Shown: positions 1-8,030, numbered from the stretch's first letter. The stretch: 19,063 nucleotides of DNA from Rubrimonas sp036788415 (GCF_036788415.1 NZ_DAIQNN010000062.1:1-19063), one strand, 5' to 3'. Notes: generated by a model not told the origin, from the sequence alone. Numbers and translations are program-made.

Positions 1-1507
1 GGATGGTGTGCTCGTCCACCGTGTAGTGGTGGTACATGTTGAACTGCATCATCGCCACGACCCGGCCGAATTGCGGGATGAAGCGGCCGAGCAGCCCGCA
101 TTCGTTCATCCGGCGCAGCGCGCGTTCGGGGTCGCGCGAGCGGGCGAGCATCGTCAGGAAGATGGCATTGGCCTCGGGGTTCGCGCGCAGCGCGTCGTCC
201 ACAAGGTCGAGCTTCGCGGCGACCAGCCGCATCGCGGCGGGGTGGAGCAGCGCTTCGGTGCGCAGCCCTTCGGCGAACAGCCGCAGCAGGTTCACCGGGT
301 CGCGGTCGAACAGCTCGGGATCGGCGACGTCGATGCGCCCGTCGCGCAGCCGGAATCCGGACGCAAGCCGCGTCGCGCCGCCGAAGCCGAGCGCGCGGCT
401 GATCGCGCCGAAGCCGGGGCGGGTCTTCTTGTGGGTCTGCTCCAATGCGGCGCAGAACCACCGCGTGAGGTCGCCCACATCCTTGGCCGCGCGGAAATAG
501 TCCTGCATGAAGCGCTCGACGCCGCGCCGCCCGCCCTCGTCGGCGTAGCCCATCCGCTCCGCCACTTCGACCTGCATGTCGAAGCTCAGCTGCTCCTGCG
601 CCCGGCCCGCGATGTCGTGCAGATGGCACCGCACGGTCCACAGGAAGCGCTCGGCGGCCTCGAAGGTCGCGACCTCCGCCGGGGTGAACACGCCCTGCGC
701 GACCAGCTCGCCGACGCTGTCGGCGTGATAGAGGTATTTCGCGATCCAGTAGAGGGTCTGGAGGTCGCGCAGCCCCCCCTTGCCCTCCTTGACGTTCGGC
801 TCGACCAGATAGCGCGAGCCGCCGTTGCGGCTGTGGCGCAGGCGGCGCTCCTCGAGCTTGGCCTCGACATATTGCGGGCCGGTTTTCTCGAACAGCTCCT
901 TCCAGAGCCTGCGGTCGAGTTCGGCGAGCTGCGCCGCGTCGCCCCAGAGGAAGCGCTTCTCAAGCAGCGTGGTGCGGATGGTGACGTCGTCGCGGGCGAG
1001 CCGAACGCATTCCTCGGGCGTGCGGACGGCCTGTCCGACTTTCAGCCGCAAATCCCAGAGCAGGTAGAGCGCCGTCTCGATCACGCTCTCGCCCCAGGCT
1101 GTCTGCTTCCACGGGCGCAGGAACAGCAGATCGACGTCGGAGAAGGGCGCCATCTCGGCGCGCCCGTAGCCGCCCACGGCGACGACGGTCAGCTTCTGGC
1201 CCGAAGTGAGATTGCCGTTGGGGTGGAGCGCATGGGCGGCGTCGAGCACGCAGCGCACGACCTCGTCGATCAGCGCCGACAGCGCGCGCGAGGCCGCGCG
1301 ACCGTCGATCTCGCCGGCGCGCAGCCGCGCCGAGATCGCGGCCTTGCCGTCGGCGATGGCGCGGCGCAGGATCGGCGCGGCGGCGGCGCGGGCCTTCTCG
1401 GCGTCCGCCGCCGCGGCGACGGCGTCCAGAACCTTCGCCGGATCGAGCGGCGGCGCGCCGCGAGAGTGCGCGGTCGCATGGCCCGTGGCGGGTGCGCAGA
1501 GGTCCAT
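1..1507 (-). CDS. glnD: [Protein-PII] uridylyltransferase / uridylyl-removing enzyme GlnD, partial (C-terminus beyond left edge)
   Basis: GlnD senses glutamine and adds or removes UMP on PII proteins (GlnB/GlnK), setting nitrogen assimilation. Reading from 1507 leftward gives 502 residues without a stop. The nucleotidyltransferase signature is clear at residues 112-130 (GGYGRAEMAPFSDVDLLFL), with the two metal-binding Asp of the SDVD pair at 124 and 126. The next block includes EPNVKEGKGGLRDLQTLYWI, typical of GlnD/GlnE-type transferases. The visible end (FNMYHHYTVDEHTI) is the beginning of the HD phosphohydrolase domain that removes UMP; the rest of HD and the two ACT domains lie outside. 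The family consensus GRGE reads GRAE here (A117). ATG 1507 lies 5 nt past the stop of the upstream lipoprotein gene. An in-frame GTG at 1516 overlaps that stop as GTGA and could be the true start. Neither start has a strong Shine-Dalgarno, so translational coupling is likely. Confidence 0.95.
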   Translation of the reverse strand, partial: MDLCAPATGHATAHSRGAPPLDPAKVLDAVAAAADAEKARAAAAPILRRAIADGKAAISARLRAGEIDGRAASRALSALIDEVVRCVLDAAHALHPNGNLTSGQKLTVVAVGGYGRAEMAPFSDVDLLFLRPWKQTAWGESVIETALYLLWDLRLKVGQAVRTPEECVRLARDDVTIRTTLLEKRFLWGDAAQLAELDRRLWKELFEKTGPQYVEAKLEERRLRHSRNGGSRYLVEPNVKEGKGGLRDLQTLYWIAKYLYHADSVGELVAQGVFTPAEVATFEAAERFLWTVRCHLHDIAGRAQEQLSFDMQVEVAERMGYADEGGRRGVERFMQDYFRAAKDVGDLTRWFCAALEQTHKKTRPGFGAISRALGFGGATRLASGFRLRDGRIDVADPELFDRDPVNLLRLFAEGLRTEALLHPAAMRLVAAKLDLVDDALRANPEANAIFLTMLARSRDPERALRRMNECGLLGRFIPQFGRVVAMMQFNMYHHYTVDEHTI

Positions 1508-1512
1508 CGCGC

Positions 1513-2706
1513 TCACGAGCCCGCGGCGAAGCGCGCCGAGGCCGGCGCGCGGAGCGCGAAGCCCTCCGCGGTCGCCTCGTAGATCGCGAGGGACCGGTCG
1601 ACCAGACCGTCGCGCCCGAAGCGGAACGCGCCGGCGGCCCCCTCGAAGCCCTGCGGACGCTCCACGGCGTCGGGCGCGAAGGCCGCCCGCGCGCCGGAGG
1701 CGCGGGCGGAGCGGACCATCTCCGCCGCCGCCGCCGCCGCGTCATGGGCGAGCACGGCGAGGTCGGTCGGCGCGCGCCCGTTCGCGGCGCGGAAGCGAGC
1801 GGCGAAGGCCTGCTGGAGGCCCGCGTCTGGCGCGGCGAACCAGCCGCCGCGCAAGGCGGCCTCCTGCAAGGTGGCGTCGGTGCGCCAGCCTGAGAGGCCG
1901 AGGAAGCGCACGCGGCCCGGCGAGACGTCGTAATAGTTCAGGAAGGCGGCCACCAGCACGAGCCCCTGTCCGCGATCGACCAGCAGGACCGAGTCCGCGC
2001 CCGAGCCGAGGATCTCCGGCGCGCCGGTCCGCGTCGCCTCCTGCACGCCTTCGTTGGTGCGCCGATAGGGGACCGAGGCCACGAGCTGCGCGCCGCCGGT
2101 CCGCCGCGCGTCGCGCGCCGCCGCCTCGGCGACGTCGCCATATTGCTCGTCGGGGCGCACCAGCGCGACGCGGCCGACGCCGTTCTGCGCGGCGTAGGAC
2201 ATGATCCGCCAGACATCGTTCTCCGGCGCGAAGCCCATCGCATGCACGCCGCCGCCCGCCGCCCCGGAAAACGGCGTGAAGCTGAGCGCCTGCGTCCCCG
2301 TGGCCGCGAGGACGGGCCTGATCTCGATGGCCTCCTGCGCGTAGACCGGCCCGAGGATCAGCGCGGCGCCCTCGGCGACGGCCTGCTCGGCCATCGCGCG
2401 GGCGCGGGAGGGGTCGGCGGCGGTGTCGTAGACCCTCAGGTCCACCAGCCCCGGCGCATCCGCCAGCGCCAGCCGCGCCGCCGCCTCCATGTCGCGCGCC
2501 TGCGCCTGCTGGGCGGGTTCGGGGCCGCTGAGCGGCAGCAGCAGCGCGACAGGCGCGGGCTGCGTCGGGTCGGTCGTCCGCGCCGCGGTCGGCGCGGGAG
2601 CGCCGCCGGCGGGCGGGGCGGTGACTGGCCCCGAGGCGCAGGCGGCCAGCGCGAGCGCGGTCAGCGCGCCCAGAAAACGGGTGACGAAACCAATCGGCGC
2701 GCGCAT
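1513..2706 (-). CDS. Penicillin-binding protein activator-like lipoprotein (periplasmic-binding fold)
   Basis: This 397-residue protein opens with a lipoprotein signal: MRAPIGFVTRF, a hydrophobic stretch, then lipobox LAAC with the lipidated Cys at 23. A Pro/Ala/Thr-rich tether follows to about residue 43. The rest resembles the type I periplasmic-binding fold of the LppC/LpoA group (VALLLPLSGP near the start, then AMAEQAVAEGAALILGPVYA and GVGRVALVRPDEQYGDVAEA). LpoA-type proteins activate peptidoglycan synthases from the outer membrane; that role is by homology only, and a solute-binding or receptor role cannot be excluded. Two tandem ATGs occur at 2709 and 2706. GAGAGG sits 6 nt before the 2706 ATG and only 3 nt before the other, so 2706 is preferred. 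It is divergent from rsmI across about 60 nt and is probably cotranscribed with glnD. Confidence 0.8.
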   Translation of the reverse strand: MRAPIGFVTRFLGALTALALAACASGPVTAPPAGGAPAPTAARTTDPTQPAPVALLLPLSGPEPAQQAQARDMEAAARLALADAPGLVDLRVYDTAADPSRARAMAEQAVAEGAALILGPVYAQEAIEIRPVLAATGTQALSFTPFSGAAGGGVHAMGFAPENDVWRIMSYAAQNGVGRVALVRPDEQYGDVAEAAARDARRTGGAQLVASVPYRRTNEGVQEATRTGAPEILGSGADSVLLVDRGQGLVLVAAFLNYYDVSPGRVRFLGLSGWRTDATLQEAALRGGWFAAPDAGLQQAFAARFRAANGRAPTDLAVLAHDAAAAAAEMVRSARASGARAAFAPDAVERPQGFEGAAGAFRFGRDGLVDRSLAIYEATAEGFALRAPASARFAAGS

Positions 2707-2767
2707 CATGAACCTCTCGAACGACATTCGACATCGGCTGCGCGGCGGCGCGCGGCGGCGAGACAGT

Positions 2768-3670
2768 ATGACCCCGACCTCCCGAAGTAAACGCGCAGCC
2801 GACGAGGGGCGCGCCGACGACCCGCCGCCGCTCGCGCCCGGCCTCCACCTCGTCGCCACCCCGATCGGCGCTGCGGGCGACGTGACGCTGCGCGCGCTCG
2901 ACATTCTCGCCCGCGCCGACATCCTCGCCGCCGAGGACACCCGCCGCACCGGTCAGCTTCTGGCCGCGCACGGGATCGACCGGGGCGACAGGCGGATGGT
3001 GGCCTATCACGACCACAACGCGCCCGCCAAAGCGCCCTGGCTGATCGCGCAGCTGCGCGAGGGCGCGTCGGTGGCGCTGGTCTCCGACGCCGGCACGCCG
3101 CTCGTCGCCGATCCGGGCTGGCGGCTCGCGCGCATGGCGATCGACGCGGGCGTGCCGGTGCGCGCGGCGCCCGGCGCTTCGGCGCTGCTCGCGGCGCTGG
3201 CGGTGGCGGGGCTGCCGACCGACCGTTTCCTGTTCGCGGGCTTCCCGCCGGTGAAGACGGCCGAGCGCGCGCGCTGGCTGGACGAATTCGCCCGCGTCCC
3301 CGCCACCTTGGTCTTCTACGAAGCGCCGCACCGCCTGCCCGAGAGCGTCGCCGCGATGGCCGAGGCGTTCGGCGACCGTCCCGCCGCGATCTGCCGCGAG
3401 TTGACGAAGACGTATGAGGAGGTTCGCCGGGACGGGCTCGCCGGGCTTTCCGCGGCGCTGGCGGCGGAGGGGCCGCCGAAAGGCGAGATCGTCGTGGTGG
3501 TCGGCCCGCCCGCGGCGCGCGCCGCGGGCCAGGAGGAGATCGACGCGGCGCTGCGCGCGGCGCTGGGCGAGCACTCGGTCAAGGATGCGGCGGCGCTGGT
3601 GGCGCAGGCGCTCGGCGCGCCGCGCAAGGACATCTACCGCCGCGCGCTGGCGTTGGCGGGGGCGCGATGA
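2768..3670 (+). CDS. rsmI: 16S rRNA (cytidine(1402)-2'-O)-methyltransferase RsmI
   Basis: RsmI uses S-adenosylmethionine to methylate the 2'-OH of C1402 in the 16S rRNA decoding centre. The 300-residue product carries the expected SAM-dependent tetrapyrrole-methylase-like fold: LHLVATPIG (about 27-34), AAEDTRRTGQLL (54-65), VALVSDAGTPLVADPG (102-117), a PGASALLAALAVAGLP segment, and the later YEAPHRL and ICRELTKTYEEV motifs. Length is near the usual 280-300. The frame stays open far upstream of 2768, but that part lies antisense to the lipoprotein gene and has no RsmI features. ATG 2768 gives a short Lys/Arg/Asp-rich leader before the conserved core. The Shine-Dalgarno (GAGA) is weak. It heads the plus-strand gene run and overlaps the next gene by 4 nt (ATGA). 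Confidence 0.95.
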   Translation: MTPTSRSKRAADEGRADDPPPLAPGLHLVATPIGAAGDVTLRALDILARADILAAEDTRRTGQLLAAHGIDRGDRRMVAYHDHNAPAKAPWLIAQLREGASVALVSDAGTPLVADPGWRLARMAIDAGVPVRAAPGASALLAALAVAGLPTDRFLFAGFPPVKTAERARWLDEFARVPATLVFYEAPHRLPESVAAMAEAFGDRPAAICRELTKTYEEVRRDGLAGLSAALAAEGPPKGEIVVVVGPPAARAAGQEEIDAALRAALGEHSVKDAAALVAQALGAPRKDIYRRALALAGAR

Positions 3671-4062
3671 CGTCCGCCGAACGGCGCGGGCGCGCGGCCC
3701 ATCTCGCCGGGCTCGCCGCCGAGGAGATCGCGGCGCGGCTCTATGCGGCGGAAGGCGGCGCGGTGCTGGCGCAGCGCTGGCGGCCTGACCGGGCGTCGGC
3801 GCGCGAAGGCGCGGGCGAGATCGACCTCGTGGTCGCGCTCGCGGGCGCGCTGGTGTTCGTGGAGGTGAAGGCCGGGCGCTCGGCGGCCTTGCGGCGCGAC
3901 GCCATTTCGCCCCGGCAATGGGCGCGCTTGGAGGCGGCGGCGCAGGCGTATATGCTGGCGCATCAGACGGGCGCATGCCCGGTGCGCTTCGACGCGGTCT
4001 TCATCGGCCCCGACGGCGCGGCGCATCGGGTCGAGAACGCCCGCATCGGCGAGGCGTGGTGA
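3667..4062 (+). CDS. YraN-family (UPF0102) endonuclease-fold protein
   Basis: A 131-residue protein of the YraN/UPF0102 family, whose precise role is not settled. It has the restriction-endonuclease-like pattern of the family: an N-terminal helix (GRAAHLAGLAAEEIAARLYAAEGG), then GEIDLVV with E51 and D53, then FVEVKAG with E66 and K68, making a D-ExK-type metal site. Length is normal for the family. Its ATG overlaps the rsmI stop by 4 nt (3667-3670), so translation is coupled. An rsmI-yraN pair is a common bacterial neighbourhood, which supports both calls. The core residues are intact, so nuclease or DNA-processing activity is possible but is not shown by the sequence. Confidence 0.9.
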   Translation: MTSAERRGRAAHLAGLAAEEIAARLYAAEGGAVLAQRWRPDRASAREGAGEIDLVVALAGALVFVEVKAGRSAALRRDAISPRQWARLEAAAQAYMLAHQTGACPVRFDAVFIGPDGAAHRVENARIGEAW

Positions 4063-4063
4063 C

Positions 4064-4708
4064 ATGAGCGGACATTTTCTCCCCCGCGCGGCTGCGGCCG
4101 CTTTGGCCCTGGCGCTGGCGGGCTGCGCGCCTGCTGCGATCGTCGGGCTCGGCGTCGGCGCCGGCGTCGCGCAGGAGCGCAGCACGCGCGATCAGATGAC
4201 CGATTTCGAGATCGGCCTCAGCATCCAGAACGCGCTCGCCTCCGAGTCGGGCGCGCTGTTTCAGGCCGTCGATCTGGAAGTGGTGGAGGGGCGCGTGCTG
4301 TTGGCGGGCGCCGTGCCGCGGCCCGAGGACCGCATCCGCGCCGTCGAGATCGCCTGGGCGACGCCGTCCGTGGTCGAGGTCATCAACGAGCTGGAGGTGG
4401 CGGGGTCCGGCGGCATCTCGGGCTATGCGAACGACGCCTGGATCAGCACGCAGGTGCGCTCGCGTCTGCTCGGAACGCCGGGCGTCAACCCCCTGAACTT
4501 CAATGTGGATACGGTGAACGGCGTCGTGCATCTGCTGGGGCTCGCGCGCTCGCAGCAGGAGTTGCAGCGCGCCGCGCGGGCCGCCGCCGCCGTGCCCGGC
4601 GCGCGCCAGGTGGTCAGCCATGTCCTGCTGATCGACGACCCGCGCCGCAAGGCCCCCGCCGCCCGTCCCTCCGGCGCGACCCCGCCCGCTCCCGCATCGG
4701 CGGGCTGA
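4064..4708 (+). CDS. Lipoprotein with two BON domains
   Basis: The 214-residue product starts with a lipoprotein signal (lipobox LAGC, lipidated Cys 21) and a short Gly/Ala-rich segment. Two BON domains follow. The first spans roughly 48-115 (LSIQNALAS, then VDLEVVEGRVLLAGAVP). The second spans roughly 124-192 (DAWISTQVRSRLLGT, then VNGVVHLLGLARSQQEL). A Pro/Ala-rich tail ends the protein. BON proteins such as OsmY and DolP (YraP) act in the periplasm on the cell envelope, and the dual-BON lipoprotein layout matches DolP. The yraN-dolP adjacency of enterobacteria is loosely mirrored here. The ATG is one base after the yraN stop, with GAGG about 9 nt upstream inside yraN. Exact function is unproven. 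Confidence 0.82.
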   Translation: MSGHFLPRAAAAALALALAGCAPAAIVGLGVGAGVAQERSTRDQMTDFEIGLSIQNALASESGALFQAVDLEVVEGRVLLAGAVPRPEDRIRAVEIAWATPSVVEVINELEVAGSGGISGYANDAWISTQVRSRLLGTPGVNPLNFNVDTVNGVVHLLGLARSQQELQRAARAAAAVPGARQVVSHVLLIDDPRRKAPAARPSGATPPAPASAG

Positions 4709-4745
4709 CGACCGCGCCTTTTCGCCCGCCTTATCGGAGCGCCCC

Positions 4746-5702
4746 ATGGCTCTTTCCGTCGCCATCCAGATGGACCCCATCGAGCAGGTGGACATCGACA
4801 AGGACAGCACCTTCCGCCTCGCCGAGGAGGCGCAGGCGCGCGGCCATGCGCTGTTCGTCTACCACCCCTCCGACCTCGTCTGGCGCGAGGGGCGCGTGCT
4901 GGCGACGGGTCGCGACGCGACGGTGCGGCGCGTGCGCGGGGACCATGTCGCGCTCGGGCCGCGCCGTCAGGTGGACCTCTGGGAGTGGGACGCGGTGCTG
5001 CTGCGCCAGGACCCGCCTTTCGACATGGGCTACATCACGACCACCCACATCCTCGAGCGCATCCATCCGAAGACGCTCGTGGTCAACGACCCGTTCTGGG
5101 TGCGCAACTGCCCCGAAAAGCTGCTCGTGCTCGACTTCGCGCATCTCGGGCCGCCGACGATGATCGCGCGCGGGCTCGACGACATCCGCGCCTTCCGCGC
5201 CGAGCATGGCGACATGATCCTCAAGCCGCTCTACGGCAACGGCGGCGCGGGGGTGTTCCGGCTGCCGGAAAGCGACGCGAACCTCTCTGCGCTGCACGAA
5301 CTGTTCATGGGCATCAACCGCGAGCCGCTGATCGCGCAGAAATTCCTTCCGGCGGTGTCGGAAGGCGACAAGCGGGTGATCCTCGTGGACGGCGAGGCGG
5401 TGGGCGCGATCAACCGCGTGCCGAAGAAGGGCGAGACGCGCTCCAACATGCACGCCGGCGGCGTCGCGGTGCAGACGCCGCTCACCGAGCGCGACCGCGA
5501 GATCTGCGCCGAGATCGGGCCCTTGTTGCGCGAGCGCGGGCTGATCTTCGTCGGCATCGACGTGATCGGCGGGAACCTCACCGAAATCAACGTCACCTCG
5601 CCGACCGGGATTCAGGAGCTGGAGCGCTTCGACGGGGTGAACGCGGCGGCGCTGATCTGGGACGCGGTCGAGGGCCGGATCGCGCGGGCGCGGGCGGCGT
5701 GA
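4746..5702 (+). CDS. gshB: Glutathione synthase (ATP-grasp)
   Basis: GshB ligates gamma-glutamylcysteine and glycine with ATP, the second step of glutathione synthesis in the cytosol. The 318 residues match the prokaryotic family in length and order: N-terminal MALSVAIQMDPIEQVDIDKDS, then RQDPPFDMGYITTTHILE (88-105) and NDPFWVRNCPEKLL (114-127). The ATP-grasp core follows, with LKPLYGNGGAGVFR (159-172) and IAQKFLP (197-202), and the metal-binding end shows LTEINVTSPTGIQE (278-291). GGAG lies about 6 nt before the ATG. The gene follows the BON lipoprotein by 37 nt and precedes the hydrolase by 10 nt. No gshA is in the window. Confidence 0.96.
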   Translation: MALSVAIQMDPIEQVDIDKDSTFRLAEEAQARGHALFVYHPSDLVWREGRVLATGRDATVRRVRGDHVALGPRRQVDLWEWDAVLLRQDPPFDMGYITTTHILERIHPKTLVVNDPFWVRNCPEKLLVLDFAHLGPPTMIARGLDDIRAFRAEHGDMILKPLYGNGGAGVFRLPESDANLSALHELFMGINREPLIAQKFLPAVSEGDKRVILVDGEAVGAINRVPKKGETRSNMHAGGVAVQTPLTERDREICAEIGPLLRERGLIFVGIDVIGGNLTEINVTSPTGIQELERFDGVNAAALIWDAVEGRIARARAA

Positions 5703-5712
5703 GGCGGCCCCC

Positions 5713-6642
5713 GTGTCGCTGCGGCTGCGCGCGCTCGCCCTCTATCTGAGGCTCGTCGAGAAACCCTATCTCGCGCGCGCGACCGACCCTGTGGAGGGGC
5801 GGGCGCGATTGGAGGCGACGGCGCGGCGCATCTTCCCCGACCCGCCGGGCGCTTCCTATGCGCGGGCGGAGATCGGCGGGGTGGGCGGGCTCTGGGCGCG
5901 CTGCGGCCCCGCCATCCCCGGCGCGGCGATACTCTATCTGCATGGCGGGGCCTTCATCATGGGCTCGGCCAACACGCACCGCCATCTCGGGGCGGCGCTG
6001 GCGCGCGAATCGGGCGTCGCCGCCTTCCTGCCGGATTACCGCCTCGCCCCCGAGCATCCCCACCCGGCTGCGCTGGAGGACGCGCTCGCCGCCTATCTCG
6101 GCTTGCTCGACGCGGGCTTCGCGCGGATCGCCGTCGCGGGCGACAGCGCCGGCGGCGGGCTGGGCTTCGCGATGGTCGGCGCGGCGCGGAAGGCCGGCGC
6201 GCCCGATCCGGCGTGCCTCGTCGGCTTCTCCCCATGGACCGACATGACGATGCGCGCGCCCGCCCTGCGCCGCAACGCGTGGGCGGACCCGATGCTGCCG
6301 GTGGCGCGCATGCCCGAAGTGATCGCCTGGCGCATGGGCGGCGGCGACCCGTTGGACCCCTCCGCCTCGCCGGCGCTCGCGCGCTTCGACCCCGCGCCGC
6401 CGCCCGCTTTAATTCAGGCCAGCCCGTCGGAAATCCTCGCCGACGACGCGCGCGCCATGGCGGAGGTCTTGCGCGCCTGCGGCGGGAGCGCGACGCTGGA
6501 ATGGGAGCGGGGCGCCCCACACGCCTTTCAGGCGTTCTGCGGCTCGGTGCCCGAGGCGCGCGCGGCGGTCGCGCGCGCGGGGGCGTTCATCCGCGCCGGC
6601 CTGCGCGCGAGACCTGATGAAGAGACGGGAGACGCCGCATGA
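5713..6642 (+). CDS. Alpha/beta hydrolase, hormone-sensitive-lipase (family IV) esterase type
   Basis: A 309-residue serine hydrolase. The oxyanion-hole HGG lies at 77-79 in ILYLHGGAFIMGS. PDYRLAPEHPHPAALED follows, and the nucleophile elbow GDSAGG puts Ser at 145. The catalytic acid is probably in SEILADD (E240, D244 or D245) and the His is H270 in APHAFQ. This order is that of HSL/family IV esterases, which act on short acyl esters or lactones; the substrate cannot be told. No signal peptide is seen, so it is probably cytosolic. The start is GTG, with GAGG about 8 nt upstream; a downstream ATG would remove the N-terminal helix. It is tightly packed between gshB and the RraA-like gene (ATGA overlap), implying one transcript. 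Confidence 0.87.
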   Translation: MSLRLRALALYLRLVEKPYLARATDPVEGRARLEATARRIFPDPPGASYARAEIGGVGGLWARCGPAIPGAAILYLHGGAFIMGSANTHRHLGAALARESGVAAFLPDYRLAPEHPHPAALEDALAAYLGLLDAGFARIAVAGDSAGGGLGFAMVGAARKAGAPDPACLVGFSPWTDMTMRAPALRRNAWADPMLPVARMPEVIAWRMGGGDPLDPSASPALARFDPAPPPALIQASPSEILADDARAMAEVLRACGGSATLEWERGAPHAFQAFCGSVPEARAAVARAGAFIRAGLRARPDEETGDAA

Positions 6643-7334
6643 CCGACGCCGAGATGACCGAAGCGCTGGCGCGGGTCTCGACCGCCACGCTCTCCACCGT
6701 CCTTCTGAAGAAGGGCGTCCGCAGCGCCTGGATGAAGGGGCCGAAGCCTCTCCTCGCGGACGGCCCGCGCGTCGCCGGTCGCGCCTTCACGCTGCGCTTC
6801 GTCCCCGCGCGCGAGGACCTCTCGACGCCTGCCGCCTGGGCCTCGCCCCGCTCGACCCGCGCCGCCATCGAAGCGGCCCCGCAGGGCGCCGTCATGGTGA
6901 TCGACGCGATGGGGCTCGGGGCTGCGGGCGTGTTCGGCGACATCCTGTGCGAGCGGTTGGCGCGGCGCGGCCTCGCGGCGCTGGTGACCGACGGCCCGGT
7001 GCGCGACGTCGCGGGCGTCGAGGCGACCGGCCTGCCGGTCTGGTGCGCGGGCGCCGCCGCGCCGGCCTCGGTCGCCGCGCTGCATTTCGTCGGCTGGGGC
7101 GAGACGGTCGGCTGCGGCGGCGTCTGCGTCGAGCCGGGCGACTGGATCGTCGCCGACCGCGACGGCGCGCTGGTCGTCCCGAAGGCGATGGCGGCGGAGG
7201 TCGCCGCCGCCGCTGCCGAGCAGGAGGCCTTCGAGGAGTGGGCGCTCGCGCGCGTCCGCACCGGCGCGGCGCTTCCGGGCCTCTACCCGCCCGACGCGGC
7301 GACCCGCGCGGCCTATGAGGCGGAGCGAGGCTGA
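6639..7334 (+). CDS. RraA-like protein / 4-hydroxy-4-methyl-2-oxoglutarate aldolase family
   Basis: A 231-residue member of the RraA/HMG-aldolase fold. The diagnostic stretch is at about 98-124: VFGDILCERLARRG then LVTDGPVRDV, with D101, R122 and D123 in the positions used for metal and pyruvate enolate binding in class II aldolases of this group. A late VEPGDWIVADRDGALVVP block is also typical. Members either split 4-hydroxy-4-methyl-2-oxoglutarate or oxaloacetate to pyruvate, or, in some enterobacteria, inhibit RNase E (RraA). With the catalytic pair kept and a length above that of E. coli RraA, an aldolase or oxaloacetate decarboxylase is the better guess. It overlaps the esterase stop by 4 nt and has GGGAG about 7 nt upstream. 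No ring-cleavage pathway genes are nearby. Confidence 0.82.
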   Translation: MTDAEMTEALARVSTATLSTVLLKKGVRSAWMKGPKPLLADGPRVAGRAFTLRFVPAREDLSTPAAWASPRSTRAAIEAAPQGAVMVIDAMGLGAAGVFGDILCERLARRGLAALVTDGPVRDVAGVEATGLPVWCAGAAAPASVAALHFVGWGETVGCGGVCVEPGDWIVADRDGALVVPKAMAAEVAAAAAEQEAFEEWALARVRTGAALPGLYPPDAATRAAYEAERG

Positions 7335-7357
7335 CCCGCGGTCAGATCGGCCCGATC
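7331..7357. repeat. Two abutting palindromes at the rraA-like/rhomboid convergent junction
   Basis: Positions 7331-7345 read CTGACC-CGC-GGTCAG, a perfect 6-bp inverted repeat. Its two arms contain the stop codons of the converging genes (TGA at 7332-7334 and, on the other strand, TGA at 7344-7342). A second perfect inverted repeat, GATCGG-C-CCGATC, spans 7345-7357. There is no U-tract on either side. It may act as a weak bidirectional terminator or a 3'-end RNA structure. Confidence 0.5.
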
Positions 7358-8001
7358 GCGGTTCCGCGCCGCGGCGTCAGCAGCCCGGCCGCCAGCCAGC
7401 CGCCGACGAAGCCGCCCAGATGCGCCTCCCACGCGACGCCGCCCCCGCCCGTCGCGCCGAAGCTGACCGACAGCAGCAGGTTGACCAGAACGATCCCTCC
7501 CATCGTGCTCCAGAACCGCTTTTTGGGAAGCTCGTGCGCACTGATATAGCGCCACTCCCAGCGCTTCATCGCGCCGAGAAAGCCGAACAGCGCGCCGGAA
7601 CAGCCCACCATCGGCACGAAGGCGAGCCCGGTGTCCGCGATCAGCCCGAAGGCCAGCGCCCCGGCGGCGGCGGTCGCGAAGAAGATCGCGAGCATGCCGC
7701 CGGTTCCCACGGCGCGGCACATATGCGCGCCCAGCGCCAGAAAGACCGCCGTATTCATCGCCAGGTGCAGGAAGCCGCCATGCAGGAAGGCGTGGGTGAA
7801 GAAGGACAGGTAGAAGTTGATCGGCACGTTCTGGCCGGCGAGGAACGCCGCGAACCAGAGATCGAAGAAGGCGAAGCTGCGATAGGCCTCGAAGCGCAGC
7901 CCTTGCGGCGCGAGGCCGAGATCGGAGGCGGCGAGCAGCGCCTCGATCCCCACGAACAGCGCCGCCATCGTCCAGACGATCGCGGGAGCCCCGGCCTTCA
8001 C
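7342..8001 (-). CDS. Rhomboid family intramembrane serine protease
   Basis: A 219-residue polytopic membrane protein with rhomboid hallmarks. HLAMN (H79, N83) matches the oxyanion-side His and Asn. GCSGALFG places the nucleophile at Ser135, and AHLGGFVGG gives the catalytic His at 194. About six hydrophobic segments are visible, beginning at residue 7. Rhomboids cleave transmembrane segments within the inner membrane; the substrate here is unknown. The start is GTG at 8001, chosen because GAGG lies about 8 nt upstream and it keeps the first membrane span whole. An ATG near residue 12 would cut into that span. It converges on the RraA-like gene with only 7 nt between stops and is divergent from trpS. 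Confidence 0.92.
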   Translation of the reverse strand: MKAGAPAIVWTMAALFVGIEALLAASDLGLAPQGLRFEAYRSFAFFDLWFAAFLAGQNVPINFYLSFFTHAFLHGGFLHLAMNTAVFLALGAHMCRAVGTGGMLAIFFATAAAGALAFGLIADTGLAFVPMVGCSGALFGFLGAMKRWEWRYISAHELPKKRFWSTMGGIVLVNLLLSVSFGATGGGGVAWEAHLGGFVGGWLAAGLLTPRRGTAIGPI

Positions 8002-8030
8002 GCGCGCCGCCTCGCGCGCGACGCGCGCGC

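Noticed and set aside
8..1582. A 524-codon plus-strand open frame over the left end
   Set aside because: The minus strand here encodes GlnD with a clear nucleotidyltransferase signature; the plus-strand product has no recognisable domain.
2489..2767. N-terminal extension of rsmI by 93 codons
   Set aside because: It lies antisense to the lipoprotein gene, has no RsmI features and would make the protein far longer than the family.
1742..3976. A 744-codon minus-strand open frame crossing the lipoprotein gene, rsmI and yraN
   Set aside because: It spans three well-supported genes in another frame and is very Arg/Pro/Ala-rich. It is a frame shadow.
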